NCBI GenBank assembly: GCA_011319805.1
Contig: SJRY01000050.1
Location: 372,001-436,000, forward strand
Source of the DNA: Macrocybe gigantea
Lineage: Eukaryota; Basidiomycota; Agaricomycetes; Agaricales; Callistosporiaceae
Direction: 5' to 3'
Length of the DNA: 64,000 nt
Shown here: positions 1 to 12,030 of the stretch, piece by piece
Layout: every line of letters begins with the position of its first letter
Position numbering within the stretch: position 1 is the first letter of the stretch
Notes under the pieces: generated by a model
The model's input: the letters and a program-made list of their open reading frames with translations, nothing else
What the model was told of the DNA's origin: nothing
Database searches by the model: none
Program-made: the position numbers and the translations under genes

Positions 1-578
1 CAGGCTCGAGACAGTGACACAATACCGGAGAACAACAGGTTCGAGTGATGAAGAATTGTTTGACGACCTTGAGGATGGAGAAATCACGGAGGAAGGCGAT
101 GGCAGCGCCAGACCTCACCGTCAGGTCGCCGCTGGTGGTTCCGCGGCCGCGATCGCAAGGACACCCCACGGTGCTCAAGTCTACACGGCCTCGTTGTGGG
201 AGTCTGCGGACAGCTTTGGCAATAGTTCTCTAAGACCGCGCGAAGTTTGTGCACCATTCGCCTTGCTCCATCTCCGGAGATCAGAACCAGTTTCCGTCCT
301 TGTATGCTTTTTTTCTCTCCAGTTTTGCACTTTCGCGTCTCCTTTGACGCGTTCTGTCTCTCCATGCCTTCTTATCCTTCTGTTGACTTGGGAAATATTC
401 ATTTGCAGTGACAGAGGAGGAATTGGACCGCGCCAAGGATATCGTCCTGGATCTCCTCGGATGGGGCGTCCAGCCTGAACACCTCGTCGAATGCGGCATC
501 TCTTCGCAATGCATATATCGCATCTTCACGGACCTGCATCTCCGCTTGCCTTCCAACCTGTCGCTCGTTCTCGGTTAA
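1..578 (+). CDS. 3' end of an unrecognised protein gene (5' end outside window)
   Basis: The last coding exon runs from 409 to a TAA at 576-578 and reads TEEELDRAKDIVLDLLGWG and on to PSNLSLVLG. It joins an exon at 226-301 (SPEIRTSFRP) through a GT-AG intron at 302-408, phase 1. Further upstream an acidic stretch (SSDEELFDDLEDGEITEE, from about 44) is probably an earlier exon; its donor is uncertain (position 125 or 179, both in phase with the acceptor at 225). I do not recognise the family. The short hydrophobic C-terminal segment with LDLLGWGV reads as a structured protein end. It is convergent with CAC2 to the right. Confidence is good that this is coding and low on function. Confidence 0.6.
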
Positions 579-1401
579 AATCAATTTGCTCTCAATGTTC
601 TGTCATAGTCCTTGCATCGCTTGCTCTCACGTTCTCACAGGTTGTTGTTATTCGGTCTCTGCTGTTTTCACTCGTGCTCTGCATCTTCATTACAAAACAT
701 CCTTCCATAGACAAGTAATTCATTATATTGGGCTAATAGGTCGATTGTTATTACTCGCATGATCGTCCATCCTGTAATGCTAATCTTTGCTCCGTGCTAA
801 CTCGTACATGACGTCTCAAGGGTGTCTGTCAGAATGAAGGGCAAGCGGTAGATCGCCGCTTCAGTCCTCCTTAAATCCTTGCGGCTTAGAGACATGATCT
901 CAGAAGACAAAAATGCCGTCGACGCATAGACGAACCACAATTATTACCTGAACTTGCCATCGCGCTTGCCATCCCAGGGGCATGGATCTATGCGGAGTGA
1001 TGATACCTTCACCGGACATGATGCCGAAAGTCGGGCTGATTTGACGGATTCGATAGAGTAGCTAACAGATACTACTTATACAAGAATAAGTGAAGAGGAT
1101 GGTTGAAGAATGGATGGAGAAAGGTCAAAGGAAGCAGGTTGGCATACAAATGCGCTACGGCCACCAACAGTCTGCGATAGGAGCGAAGCAATAGACGAAT
1201 TACTGGATGTTCGTAATGTAAGGGAAATAGGCAAAAAGAAGTTAGGGAGCCGGGACACAGGCAAGAATAAAGATGGTCAATGTTACGTCGAGGAGAGGAG
1301 AATAGCAAAAGTAATCCAACAGGGACGCATGTGGAATGAAAATGGACGGAGCTGATAGTGTGTACCAGGCGGAGAAACGTAGGGTGGCGTAAAACCTTTG
1401 T
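579..1401. other. Intergenic, convergent 3' ends
   Basis: About 820 bases between the stop of the left-edge gene and the stop of CAC2. It should hold both 3' UTRs. The short reading frames on both strands have no recognisable content. I see no repeat or RNA gene. Confidence 0.6.
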
Positions 1402-4314
1402 TCATGACCCGAGATCACCCACTCTGGTCAGAGCAACGCGTCTCTTTTTCTTCGGAGGTCCCTGACTCTTGTCTTTATCTTCCCCATCCGCGGTTTCGTT
1501 TGCATTGACGTGTTGAGGCAATGATGACGACCCCGACGGGCCAGGTACACCAGATATCAGATCGGAGGCAGCATCTCCTCCGTCTACGCTCGCAGCCGGG
1601 GTCGGGGGTGGCTGGTGCTCCGCACTGCTTCGCTTTTTGGGCACGCTCGGTGTCGTGATCTGCTGCCCCGCTGGCGGGAGGTTCACGCTCCCAATAGCTG
1701 GGGTGACGACGGGCGTATTGAGCGTGGACGACGACGGTTGGTACATGTGGTTGTTGCCGCTGGTGTATGTGATGGGCACGGAGTGGTGGTGGGCGATGGA
1801 TTGAAGTTGGAGAGTATGTTGTTGAGTGTGGTACGTCGGGAGGATTTCGTCGAAGATGACCAGGGTACAATAGCCGTCCCGAGAAGACAGCATCAGGCAT
1901 TGTCCATCCGGTGACCTGCAGAAGGGACAAAAAGCGTCAGACCTATGGTTACAAGACCACAAGTAGTTGAGCGCGTACCAGCTGACATCTGTGAATTCAT
2001 CATAATGCAACTTTGTCAAAAGGCAAATCGGACCGGCCTGCTGCGTGTCGTAAATCGCGACCGTGTCCATGGTCACGACAGCGAACAGCATCCTATACGG
2101 CAAGGCAAATATGGATGCGGTGGTCCCAGCACCCGCAACCGAAACTGAGCTGGCCGCCTGCCTCACGGGTGTCGGAACGGGCGTTGGCGGTTTCGATGCG
2201 GCGGGCGTAGGAGGTCGCAGGTCCACGGGCGACGTGACAGGCGAAGCGATATCCGCGAGTGCGGGAGTAGCCGAAACCGGAGACGGTGCGACGATGGACT
2301 GCGACTGTGCTTGCACGCGTTGAGATTGGAAGGGCGTCGCATTCACACTCAGAAGGGCGCCTGAGCCTCCAGAAGCGGACGAAGAATGGTTCGCGGTCGG
2401 TCCCAGAACATCCACGTCCAGCGCGCCTTCCTGTCCCCTCTCCAGGGAAGCGGTCCTAGCCTCTGCGCGTTGCGCGGGGCTCTCAATTCCCTCTACTCCG
2501 GGCCGGAGCTCATAGAGGACGGGCGAAAAACGAACAGCTACGCTAGCCTTCTTGTGGCCGGGCAATTGAGCTATTGGGGGCCTGGCGAAGTTGGCGCGGG
2601 AGTAGATGTATACCGATGACGCGGAGGTCGTGGGGGTTGTCAAGTCCGTCGAGATAGACGGACGTCCTTTGCGGCCACGCTGAGGGGTGGACCCGCTCTC
2701 CTCCTTCCCGTTTCCGTTCCCGAGCGCAGGCTTGGGCAAGATAGACGGATCCTCAAACTGGCCGGCAGGCGTCAGAAGCAGGCCCCCATCAGGGCTGAAC
2801 GTCAAGCGTCTGAAAAAGTTGGTGAAGCTCTCATCACCGTACAGCCGTATCGAAGCTGCCCAGGCTGCTGTCGGCGAAGGTTGGCTACGTATAGCGGGTA
2901 ACGGGGGCATCGGAGAGGGCGAGCGACCGTAGCGGGATAGGGTGGATGGGGAGCCCGGCGCGTTCGAACCGCTGAATGACGAACGTCTCGAGGACGGTTT
3001 ATCGATCGAGGGCGGAGGGAACATGGTCGAAGAGGAGCTGGCGACTGATGTAGCTGGCGTCAACGGAGCTACGATGGCAGTATCCCTGCTGCTGTGAGAT
3101 AGAGGCTCGATGAACGGGGACTCATCCTTGTCTGCAATAGACTCCACGTCACTAGCAGTGGACTGGCTTCGAAGCATCCTTGGTCGGCTGCCGTGCGCAC
3201 TCGGGGTACGGCTGTGACTGTGTCGGTGGTGATGGGTCATCCGCGTATTCCTGCCAACCGCGTGCGCCTCAAACGTTCCTTGCTTGTTTGAAATACGATA
3301 GATGTGCATGGACCTGTCGCTGCTCTGAGTAGCGATGAACTCGTTGAGAGGATCCCATGCCACACCCTGGACGTAGTGGGTGTGTTCGGCAATTTCATAT
3401 ACGCATTTACCTGTGAAGGTCATGTAAATGAAGGTGTTCGGAAGAAATTAGCGGCCTGTTTCATACCATCTGCAGCCGTGAACACTCTAGCGGTGTTGTC
3501 CGTGCTTCCAGCAATGATATAATCTCCGGTCGGACTCCAGGCCAAATCGTACACTTGCATGGGGGTGCATCTATGATGTGAAAAATCAGAAATGAGACAC
3601 TGAGAAGGCAGCTGGCTGAGAGCGTTACCTGAACGTCGTTCGTGGTTTCCAAAACTCTTTCTCATGTTGAAGTTCCTCTGGGGTGAGGTCACTTCCATAC
3701 GTGCTTTGCTGTGGTGTCGTGGAGGGGGCCCAAATGATAATCATACCATCTAGCGCAATTCACGTCATATTAGCTGTTGTTGGAGGACGCCGAAGTCGAC
3801 ATACCGTCACCAGCGGAAGCAATCAATTCGCCTTTGAATCGTGAAATTCAGTCGCATTGTCATGCACTGAAAGGCGGTTCTACTCACCGTTGGGCGAGAA
3901 GCGCACCACATTCACAGGAGCCGAGTGTCTACTCAGCGTAGCTAGATACTCGACGCGTGGAGGTCTCGGTCCATTTTGTGCCGAGTCACTTTCTGGGGCG
4001 AGTGTGGAAGGGAGAATATTAGGATACACCATCCATACCTGTACGAAAGGTAGAATGGCCACCATCGCATTAGAAACGTTATGCGCCGTCCAGAAGGCTT
4101 CAAGGGCGAAAGCCTTGAACGCTGACAGAGCAAAAGCGCTACTCACTCTAACATGGTTATCCTCTCCGCCGGTTGCCAGCCTATAAGCCTGCGACACAAA
4201 GTTTCTTTCCTGGCCAGCGGGCGGCCGTGCCTTTTTGAAAGCGATGGGTTGGAAATCGCACGTCGAGATGGGCTTGCTGTCGTGCCACCTGATTTCTAGG
4301 GTCCGAAAGCGCAT
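1402..4314 (-). CDS. CAC2: Chromatin assembly factor 1 subunit CAC2 (p60/CHAF1B), WD40 protein
   Basis: Mid subunit of CAF-1, which deposits newly made H3-H4 on replicated DNA. The start MRFRTLEIRWHD at 4314 matches the family N-terminus. WD40 blades follow over several exons: ATGGEDNHVR, VWMVYPNI, HSAPVNVVRFSPNGE, LIASAGDDGMIIIW, VYDLAWSPTGDYIIAGSTDN, GVAWDPLNEFIATQSSDRS, DVSWSPDGQCLMLSSRDGY. A long Ser/Pro/Thr-rich disordered insert and a basic tail (PPKKKRRVAL, a likely nuclear signal) precede the stop at 1402. The introns are GT-AG, for example 4039-4146, 3832-3887 and 3750-3804. The stretch of codons after DNHVR down to position 4039 is intron, not protein. No frame break was found. The divergent neighbours are unrelated; Nup54 lies upstream on the same strand. 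Confidence 0.93.
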
Positions 4315-4744
4315 TGTCTGGCTCTTCGACTCGATTGACGTCGAGCAACGACGTTTGCAAGATAAGTACGCGGGGAAGCGCGCAGTTGAGCGCGTAGGGG
4401 TACACTGAGGATGCTGCGAGAAAGAAAGTGTCTTGCAATTTCAACTTTCAAGACACTTTTAGGCGCGTGTCATTAAATTTGGCCACTTTCGGGACCCTGG
4501 CTATACTGTTTCACCTCGACAACCTTATTCTCCTCCGAACTCAGACCTATCCCAAGATTGTACACGACTAGTACCAAGTGTACTACTAGGCTGCCTTTTT
4601 TTTTGACGGGAAGATAGCGAACGAGAAAGACAAACGAGGTGGGAACGGGGGCCAAGCTTATCGTGATCCACGAGACCACTCTGATCGCTGATTATAGCCT
4701 GCGAACCACAACATCGGCTGATCTTTCAAATCCACATCACAAAC
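4315..4744. other. Intergenic, CAC2 promoter / Nup54 3' end
   Basis: About 430 bases. It should contain the CAC2 promoter. A 17-base inverted repeat, TAGTAC-CAAGT-GTACTA, sits at about 4567-4583, and a T9 run lies near 4597. I found no gene here. Confidence 0.5.
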
Positions 4745-7027
4745 TCAGCGCAGTGTGCTCTCTCTCAACGTCCTTGTTGATGTCCATAGGTTATCACCCT
4801 CGCTGGAGAATGAATCGTCGCTGCTGCTGTTCGTTGCTACCGCTGCATTGCCCATGATCACAGATAGATCTTTCAAATCTTTCTGTAATATCTTTGTGAG
4901 ATGGGCGAGGCCCGCTTGCTGCTCCGCCAAGATCTGCGAAACGGAGATGTGAATGAAGATGAACAAAAGAACATATGACATTCACCGCAGGCAGTGGACA
5001 TATGAACATACCTGGGTGATCTGGCCCAGACCCTCTTCATCAACCACCGCCCATTCACCTCCTGTCGTGGCCGTACCACGATCACGATCTTTTGAGGCGT
5101 TGATCGAGCCAATCACGGCCCACAGTTCATTCAGTTTGTTCCTCAGCCTCCCTCGTCGGACATCTTCCTCAATATCTTCCAATTTCGCTCTCAGCTGTTC
5201 TTCCTCCGGACGTATCGACGACGAACGAATGGCGGGTATCAGTAGATGAAGGTGTTGAATCAGTGCCATAAGGCGATGCATAAGTTTTATTTGCTGAGTA
5301 GCTGCCCGCTGCAGTCGGGACGAGTTTGACAGCGTATGTCGTTCCGAAAGTGCATCCAGGCGTGCTTTAAGATCCTGTGGAAACAATTCCCTTGTTGAGC
5401 ACTGATTCTTTTTTCCTGCACTTGCTGCATACCTTCGCCAGCTTCTTGTGTTCCTCTGCCTGTTTCGACTGGGCCTCCACGCGCTCACGAAGGTCATCAA
5501 ATCCAGTGGCTATCACAGGGACAAGACTAATGGAGAACAGAGACGACATCAAGAACTAGGGTGCAAGAGATATATATGGAAGAATAGCCCACCAGGCTGG
5601 GTCTGGGTTTTCCCGTTTCGCCTTTTCCCATAGTTCATTTGAGACGTTGGGGGGTTGGCGGTATAAGCTAACTCGGCTTCGCTCGACAAGATTGTAAAAA
5701 TTATGCTATATCGAGAAATGAGAACGTCAATTCAATACGCAAAGAAATGAAACGAAAACCGTACCTGGAATCGACACTCTGGCGAAGCAGGGTTCCATGC
5801 ATTATATATTGCTTCGATACGCTGGGCAAGTCTTGCATGTTGTATCTGAGCATCAGACTGTTGCTGGGCTGCACCTAAAGCGCTCAAATGAACATCAAGA
5901 CAAAGAGAGGAATGGATGAGTCCTCAGTGAGAATAAGGCGGAAGATGTCCGATCTTACCACCTAAAGCACTAGTCCCTAAAGCACTAGTCCCCAGCGTAG
6001 TCCCTGCTGCACTTCCAAACAGAGGGGCCGTCGTCGTCTGGCCGAGGGTTCCGAATAGTCCTGGCCTCTGTTGCTGAGCCTGCGCAGGGGCCGCGAACAG
6101 ACTACCCGCCGCGGACGGCTGCTGCTGTTGGACTGCTTGACCACCAAACAAGGAAGGAGTCGTTGTAGTTGCTGTCGTTGAGGTGGTACCAAACAACCCT
6201 CCAGGCTTGCTGCCGAAAAGCCCGCCACCGCTCGGCTGGGTAGCAGCCGTGCTTCCAAATAACCCTCCACCGGCCTGCTGTGGCTGCTGCTGGGTAGTGC
6301 TTGTTCCAAAAAGACCTCCACCTGTCGTGCTTGGTTGAGTGGTACCAAAGAGTCCTCCGCCGGTCGTACTAGGCTGAGTAGAGCCAAAGAGTCCGCCCGT
6401 CGTTGTGCCCGGCTGAGTCTGCTGCGTGCCTGTCGTTGTCCATGTTGCAGGCTGGGTCTGCTGCGCGGCCGTGCCAAACAGCCCGCCGCCAGTCGTCGTC
6501 GGCTGCGTAGTACTCGTGCCGAACAGCCCACCGCCAGTCGTAGTCTGCGGCTGTTGGGCCGTCGATCCAAACAGGTTGGTACCCGGCTGCTGCTGCTGCA
6601 GTTGCGTTGCGGTTGAGCCAAATAATCCGCCGCCAGCGGCAGGCTGCTGCGTCGTCGTCGTCGAGCCAAACAGTCCACCGCCTGCGCTAGGCTGCTGCTG
6701 CTGCTGAGTAGACGTCCCAAACAAGCCTCCGCCCATCTGCTGAGGTTGTTGTTGCTGCTGGCCTCCAAAGAGCGATCCGCCGGTCGTCGTGCCCGTGCTT
6801 TGTCCACCGAACAAACCGCCGCCTGTCGAGGTTGCGCCCCCGGACGGAGTTCCAAAGAACGATGGTGTCTGCGTCGAGCTCTGACCTTGAGCACCGAATA
6901 GACTGCCTCCCGCTGGTTGCTGTTGCTGCTGTTGAGTAGTCGATCCAAGAAGGCTACTACCAGGTTGAGCTGTTGTTGCACCCGTGGTTGTGGACTGAGT
7001 GCTTCCAAAACCTCTGAAGAAAGACAT
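4745..7027 (-). CDS. NUP57: FG nucleoporin Nup54/Nup57
   Basis: Central-channel nucleoporin of the Nup62-Nup58-Nup54 (Nsp1-Nup49-Nup57) complex. The N-terminal ~365 residues (7027 to ~5950) start [13 protein letters not shown] and carry many GGGLFG/GSLFG repeats spaced by Q- and T-rich linkers, which bind transport receptors. Small exons follow with the Nup54 alpha/beta and coiled-coil region: [85 protein letters not shown], then [20 protein letters not shown] to the stop at 4745. All junctions examined are GT-AG and in frame. The exon end near 5965-5995 has a tandem 15-base duplication giving [10 protein letters not shown]. The arginine/serine-rich frame opposite the FG exon is a shadow. Confidence 0.92.
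5962..5995. repeat. Tandem 15-bp duplication inside the Nup54 FG exon
   Basis: The unit CCTAAAGCACTAGTC occurs twice head to tail and adds five residues (LGTSA) in frame. It looks like a recent slippage or unequal-exchange event in a repeat-rich exon. Confidence 0.7.
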
Positions 7028-7506
7028 CGTGCTGGAGAGTGCCCCTGTGAAAAGGAATAACTTGTGATGGACTGGTCGTGATCTTCACGATGGTGTTTCC
7101 GTCAGTCCTTGCGTTCGGTGTCGAATCACGAAAAGCAATGTCGTGAGTTAACGAATGGTGTATGATATGACAACAATGGCCGAGGTCGCGCGGTGAGAAA
7201 GAGTTTGAACTGAACTCGTCCTGATCGTTGATGAAAGGTTCAGACGCGTCGACCGCGATCAGACGTATTTGCCACCATCTTTAAGACCAAACAAAGACAA
7301 TGTGGATTCATTGGCAAAGTTGTTCGGTATGCAGAAGATATTGATTAGACAGAGTCCACTAAAGTGCAACAACTGTTCCCATAAATCTTTCGTTTCGATC
7401 CGCGCCACGAAAAGGGTCTGTATGTCGTCTCATAGTCATGATGCATACATAGCTTTTTGGAAGACGATGAAGGGCATAAGGCAACATACAACTACAGTCT
7501 AACCAC
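7028..7506. other. Intergenic, Nup54 promoter
   Basis: About 480 bases upstream of Nup54 (minus) and downstream of eL27 (minus). Several pyrimidine-rich stretches occur on the minus strand. No convincing gene or RNA was seen. Confidence 0.5.
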
Positions 7507-8180
7507 TCAGAACTGGGATAAAAAAGAGGCACAATCTCAGCATTCTGTACAGGCGCAGAAAAAAAAGCGATCCACTGACCCTTAGAGGTGTGAAGAACCA
7601 CTTGTTCTTGCCGGCGGTGTATCTGTCCTCCAACAGCTTCTTAATGGTCTTCTTTGCATCCTCCCGCTGTGACGGCTGCAGAAACGTCTCCGACGACACG
7701 GTTCCCTTCAGCCCCTCCAGCTCAAGCGCGTAACGCGTAGGGAAAAGATGCGAGTAGTTAATGACCTGCCAAGGAAACGCATCGGAAACCAGACATTTGA
7801 AAGCGAACACAGGACAACAGGGATGCGTCTGTACCTTGACAAAAGGTTTGATTTTGGATCGGCGCGATAGCTTTTTCTGGCCCATTCGCCTCGTCACTTT
7901 TCTGGGGTATCGCTCGATGCCGGCGACGACAGCATGGGCATACGGCCGCTCCTTCGTACCCTCGTCCAATTGCTTGATAACAACGACCTTCTTGCCGGCT
8001 TGACGGCCTTGAAGCACAATTGCGACCTAGAATCGCGATAGGACATTATTTAGCCGTCCAGAAAGCGTGCCTCCAACGAGGAAATGGGGGATTTACTTTG
8101 CCGGGCTTGTAAACTAGCCAAACGACATCAGTCCAAGCATGCTAGACAAGCCGCAGTCTACAACACGCACCTTTGACCAT
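7507..8180 (-). CDS. RPL27: 60S ribosomal protein eL27
   Basis: Large-subunit ribosomal protein of about 136 residues, the usual length. Five exons: ATG-GTC-AAA-G at 8180; a tiny exon encoding [26 protein letters not shown] through [29 protein letters not shown] through NKWFFTPLR; and a final exon carrying only Phe and the stop (TTCTGA, 7507-7512) after a GT-AG intron. Without that last intron the frame runs on into unrelated residues, while the spliced end PLRF matches the conserved family C-terminus. Many short introns at the 5' end are typical of basidiomycete ribosomal protein genes. Confidence 0.95.
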
Positions 8181-9163
8181 CTTGACGTTCGGCGACGAGC
8201 TCTTGATTACCTGTGTTTCCAAGACGTTGATGACGATTCTGGTGTACTCGGCTGTTGCCGTGGTGGCTTGCAAGTTAGAGAAACAAAGTTCATAATTATG
8301 TAATTATGCCGGAGTCGGCAATTCTCTCTGTCACTGAAACGTGCTTAAGTTATGAAAGCCCGAAAAATATATGTACTCGATAACTCCTTCCAAATGAAGT
8401 TCGCCGCCAGCAAGCTGCCGGTCCCCGATTGACTTTCAATACGTTCAAAGCGGCGCAGCGCTGTGATGTGATAACCGAAGGGTATCCAGCAAAGTCAAAA
8501 GAAGGCGAAAACATAGCTACGGCGCCCGTCTTATCACGGCATTTTCAAGAATTCGGATACTAGACTCCGCATACAATTCTTTTTCCCTGTACATAATCTC
8601 CGGAAGTGAATCGCCGAGCACTCTGAGTTCCTCCAGTAGTTTCTTTGTGAATGAGCCTCGTTGTGCGTCAAACACGATACGCGCCGAAAGGCTTCCGCAT
8701 GAACTGAACGTGGGCTTCAATAAAACGTTGCAGAATTCGCGTTTTGGAGCAGCCTGTTGCATACATTCTGCCTTATGGCATGATGAACCCTATAGACTAA
8801 CGAAAGACTAGCGACCCTAACGCCGAGCGCCAAGGATTACGACACGCAGCGATACAGATTTCGGCATAAACATATAGTTTGAACCCTGAACTACTGCTAC
8901 ACTCCGCGAGGCATCGGTTGGGTGAGTCAAACAGCCCTACGAGCACACAACTATCATGTTTTCTCGTCGCCTAAGTAATCCATTATGTATGCAGTGCGGA
9001 ATGTAGGGGTATGTAGGGTTGACCTTTAGAGTCCATTGGTGTAAACGAGTGCAAGGCCGCAGCCACAAATTCAAAAAGCGAATAGATGAGAGGGGAAATA
9101 GAAAGCAACAAAAGAAAAAGGTTTAATCTCCTCAACTCCGACTAGGATGGTGTTGCAGGCCGA
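8181..9163. other. Intergenic, eL27 promoter; one weak minus-strand ORF
   Basis: About 980 bases. The part next to 8180 should be the eL27 promoter. An 81-codon minus-strand ORF at 8517-8762 (starts MQQAAPKREF, ends AVIRRAP) has no recognisable motif and no clear splice partners, so I do not call it a gene. The part next to 9163 is the hydrophobin 3' UTR. Confidence 0.4.
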
Positions 9164-9750
9164 TTAGAGGTTGACTGCACATGCCACTCAATCAACAGCA
9201 CCACAACAACCTGCAAAAGGATCACTTACTCGGAGAGCATCCAATAGCGATCAGACCGTTGAAACTGTTGTTTTCGCAGCAGACGGGTTGTTGCGTGCTA
9301 TGTGGAAATCATTAGCCACCATTCGCAGAACGCGGACATCAGATGTGACAAACCAGGAGTTGCTGCCCAAACCAATAGGCGTGATGGGAGAGCAGGTTAG
9401 ACCAACAAGTACGTTCGGGCCAAGAACGATGCCCAGGAGGCCGATGATGAGCTTCGCAACGGGGTCGGAAGCGGTGGTGACACGGTTGCAGCACTGAATG
9501 GGACCGGTGTTGCAGTTTCCAGGTTGACCTGAAGGCGTGGATCGCCTGGCGGCTGGATAGAGAGCAGAACCATGACTTAGGCACTTGCTCAGAAATATTC
9601 GCAAGTACTCACTGTCCACAGGCGAGCCGCGGCGAGCGGGGGCAAGGGGAGGAAGACCTCGGGCGAAGCGCTCGGCGTTGGTCTCACCGGGGGCGGCGCT
9701 GACGGTGGCAGCTGCTGCTGCGAGGACGGCGACAATGCAGTGAACCTCAT
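9164..9750 (-). CDS. Class I hydrophobin (frame broken once in the signal peptide)
   Basis: Small secreted amphipathic protein that coats aerial hyphae and fruit bodies. All eight cysteines are present in family order: GNC, QCC, TCSP, NSC (split by an intron, TG|C), VCC and GCSPINL-stop at 9164. Exons join by GT-AG introns: PVD..T, then ARRSTPSGQPGNCNTG.., then TQQPVCCENNSFNG.., then INL. The ATG at 9750 opens MRFTA, but the hydrophobic signal core (IVAVLAAAAATVSA) is one frame off. One base is missing near 9736 where GCA-ATT would read through. It is either an assembly error or a dead copy. A TATA box lies about 115 bases upstream. Confidence 0.9.
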
Positions 9751-9863
9751 TTTAATTCTGAAGTGGTGAGGGGGAGGGGGGAACGAAGGGAATGGATGCG
9801 TTAGGAGCTAAGGAATGGAAGGGAGAATAAACCTAGAAACAAACCTGGGTAGAGGTCGTGCAG

Positions 9864-9871
9864 AATTTATA
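9864..9871 (-). promoter_or_regulatory. TATA box of the hydrophobin gene
   Basis: TATAAATT on the minus strand, about 115 bases upstream of the hydrophobin ATG and followed by a pyrimidine-rich leader. Position and sequence suit a highly expressed fungal gene. Inferred from sequence only. Confidence 0.55.
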
Positions 9872-12030
9872 CCAAAAGGCCCAAATTAGTCGGAAGGGGC
9901 GCCGGCAAGGTGATCGAAGACTTATGAGAAGAGGCCATCAGCCTCTCTTTATAGGCTCTAGTACGTACGGCGGTTTCAGGTTCGCGAAAATGCGATCGCT
10001 CGTTTATGTATGGCATGCGGTGGCAGGCGCAGATAACCAGATTCGCGGATACGATGTCACCATGAGTGGCATCATAGACGTCGATAGATAGGAAATGAGA
10101 AGAAGGATCATGCGAGGCGTCCGTCCGTGTGTCCTGATGAGACGGAGGTACAGGCCGACATGAGTGGAACAGGGATGCGCCGCTTGACAAATGCAAATTA
10201 AATTTACTATTTGTGATCAGTTTCTTGGCTGAGATATAAAAAAAATTTAGCGCGTGTTCGAGTTCAAAAGCATCATGAGCGGCGTAATCCGATTGGTCGA
10301 GACTGCGAAAATGTGAATTCTTTTCGAATTTATTCGTGATAAATAAGTTAAAAAAATTTTGCATTGCCGTACCTCTCACGCTGTCAAACTGGGCTATGTT
10401 GTTCGGCTCGGTGCCAATGCCTGATTCTGAACCTGACAGCCGTCAACAATGACGGTCAATTCTCGACATAGGTCTGGCCGCGCCTCTATCAGAGTGCTAG
10501 CCCTCATCATCGCGGGCGAGATAGGGCAGATATCCCGCGGTAGTCCTTAAATAAGCCTTGCTGATTCTACCACGTTTTAATTGCTCAGGAGTCAGGACCG
10601 CCTCTCAATGGTCATAGGCGGTGACACCACCGACACGCCGTCGACGGCAAAAATGGGGTTGTGGCTTGCTCTTTGTGCCTCCGAAGTGACACAACTTTTG
10701 TCGTTGCCACTCTCGGACAACCCTTCGTGCTATTAACCTGTGTAATAGTGGAGATAAGCGCGTGCCTAGGAAAAAGAGCAGGAAATGGGAGGTGCAACAT
10801 GAATATTTTGGTGCTCTTCGGTCATGATCGTACGTCAATCGTGTTGGGTTTTTATCGGCATCAAGGGCAGGGCAGAGAAGAGTGGGGGTGTACAGAGATA
10901 ACGTCAATCGTTGCATTCTGTAAAAGAGAAAGGTGCCTGCAGTGAGCGTCAGGTCGGAACTGCGGCTGCCACTCTACCATTAAGGATCTGTGCCTCGGCA
11001 GACTAAGGTTCTTCAAGCCTAGATGGCGTAGCATGAATCCGCTGAACTCCTGTGCCTCTGCGTGCAATTGCTATGATGTTGGAGAGAGATAAGGTACGAA
11101 CTTTTCGGAGCATACACTTCTCGATGTGATGCACAAGCCATAATGAAAATGTCCCCCGACGAATACAGCCATTGAAAACATTCTGTTGACTGTTCGCATC
11201 AGCATCTGTCTCTCGGCTGATAGAAGCAACTGGAAGAAAAAAATACTCTTCACAATTCGGCAATGCATCGATTCGCGTAGATATCGACGCCTGGACCACG
11301 GAGGGAGCGCCAGGTAGAGCCCCAAACCTAGCATGCGGGAGAGCAGGCCTGATGGGATGGAGATAGAATGAATGGTATTGTGACTACCGCAACGGACGTG
11401 GGCAAGAGAATTTTGAGAATATGTCAAGGAACAATCTCCGCTCTAGGTGCTGCCCGCACTACAAGCTGAAGCTGTAAAGATACTGACATGTTTCTGACCG
11501 GAGGATAAACGATGTCCTGCGATCCCCGCTTGTCCTGAAATCGGCGCCAACGCGGAATGGTACTTGACGTGAGAGACATAATGAAAAAAAGAGGCTGGCC
11601 TGTTCGAATGGATAAGTTCATGCGGTTCTTTGCGGCGCCGCAGGGGCCCCGATCCGCAAACTCGACGGAGGACCTTTCCAGTCCATAGGCAGTGCATCAG
11701 TCTATTTTTCGAGGCCCATGAGCAAGGTAACAGGATTGATACCGCGTTGTGAGCCGCCGATCGCTGTTCCACGGAGATGGCATGGTGCATATGTGGTCTG
11801 CGATTAGCACTGCCGCAAGCGGCGCAAGGTTTGGTTCATTTGTGGGTCACAGGCTCGTGAAAGGTGCATCCATCTCCGCAGTGATCTTGGCCCTGTAGTT
11901 CTGCAGGTTGACTTGCTGAGCAGTCGAAGGGAGCATCGAGGAGAATCTGCTTGCATAAGCAACGATATTGTCACCTCTGTGACAAATCAATATCTTCTAC
12001 CTCTTTGCCCTTGGCTACGAAGAGCGTTCA
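9872..12030. other. Gene-poor stretch, partly AT-rich
   Basis: About 2.1 kb between the hydrophobin promoter and RPB9. Positions 10190-10370 are clearly AT-rich (runs such as ATAAAAAAAATTTA and TTAAAAAAATTTTG). The longest minus-strand ORFs (11071-11427, 11443-11790) give no family signature and no plausible intron chain. I found no tRNA or transposon ends. It may hold a non-coding transcript or an old mobile relic, but nothing can be supported. Confidence 0.4.

Noticed and set aside
5977..7008. 343-codon Arg/Ser-rich frame overlapping the Nup54 FG exon
   Set aside because: Same-strand shadow frame created by the repetitive FG-repeat codons; Nup54 frame is certain.
8517..8762. 81-codon minus ORF between eL27 and the hydrophobin
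   Set aside because: No family signal and no supporting exon or promoter evidence.
10186..10370. AT-rich block as a replication origin or centromere piece
   Set aside because: Too short and without any defining motif; simple AT richness is not evidence.
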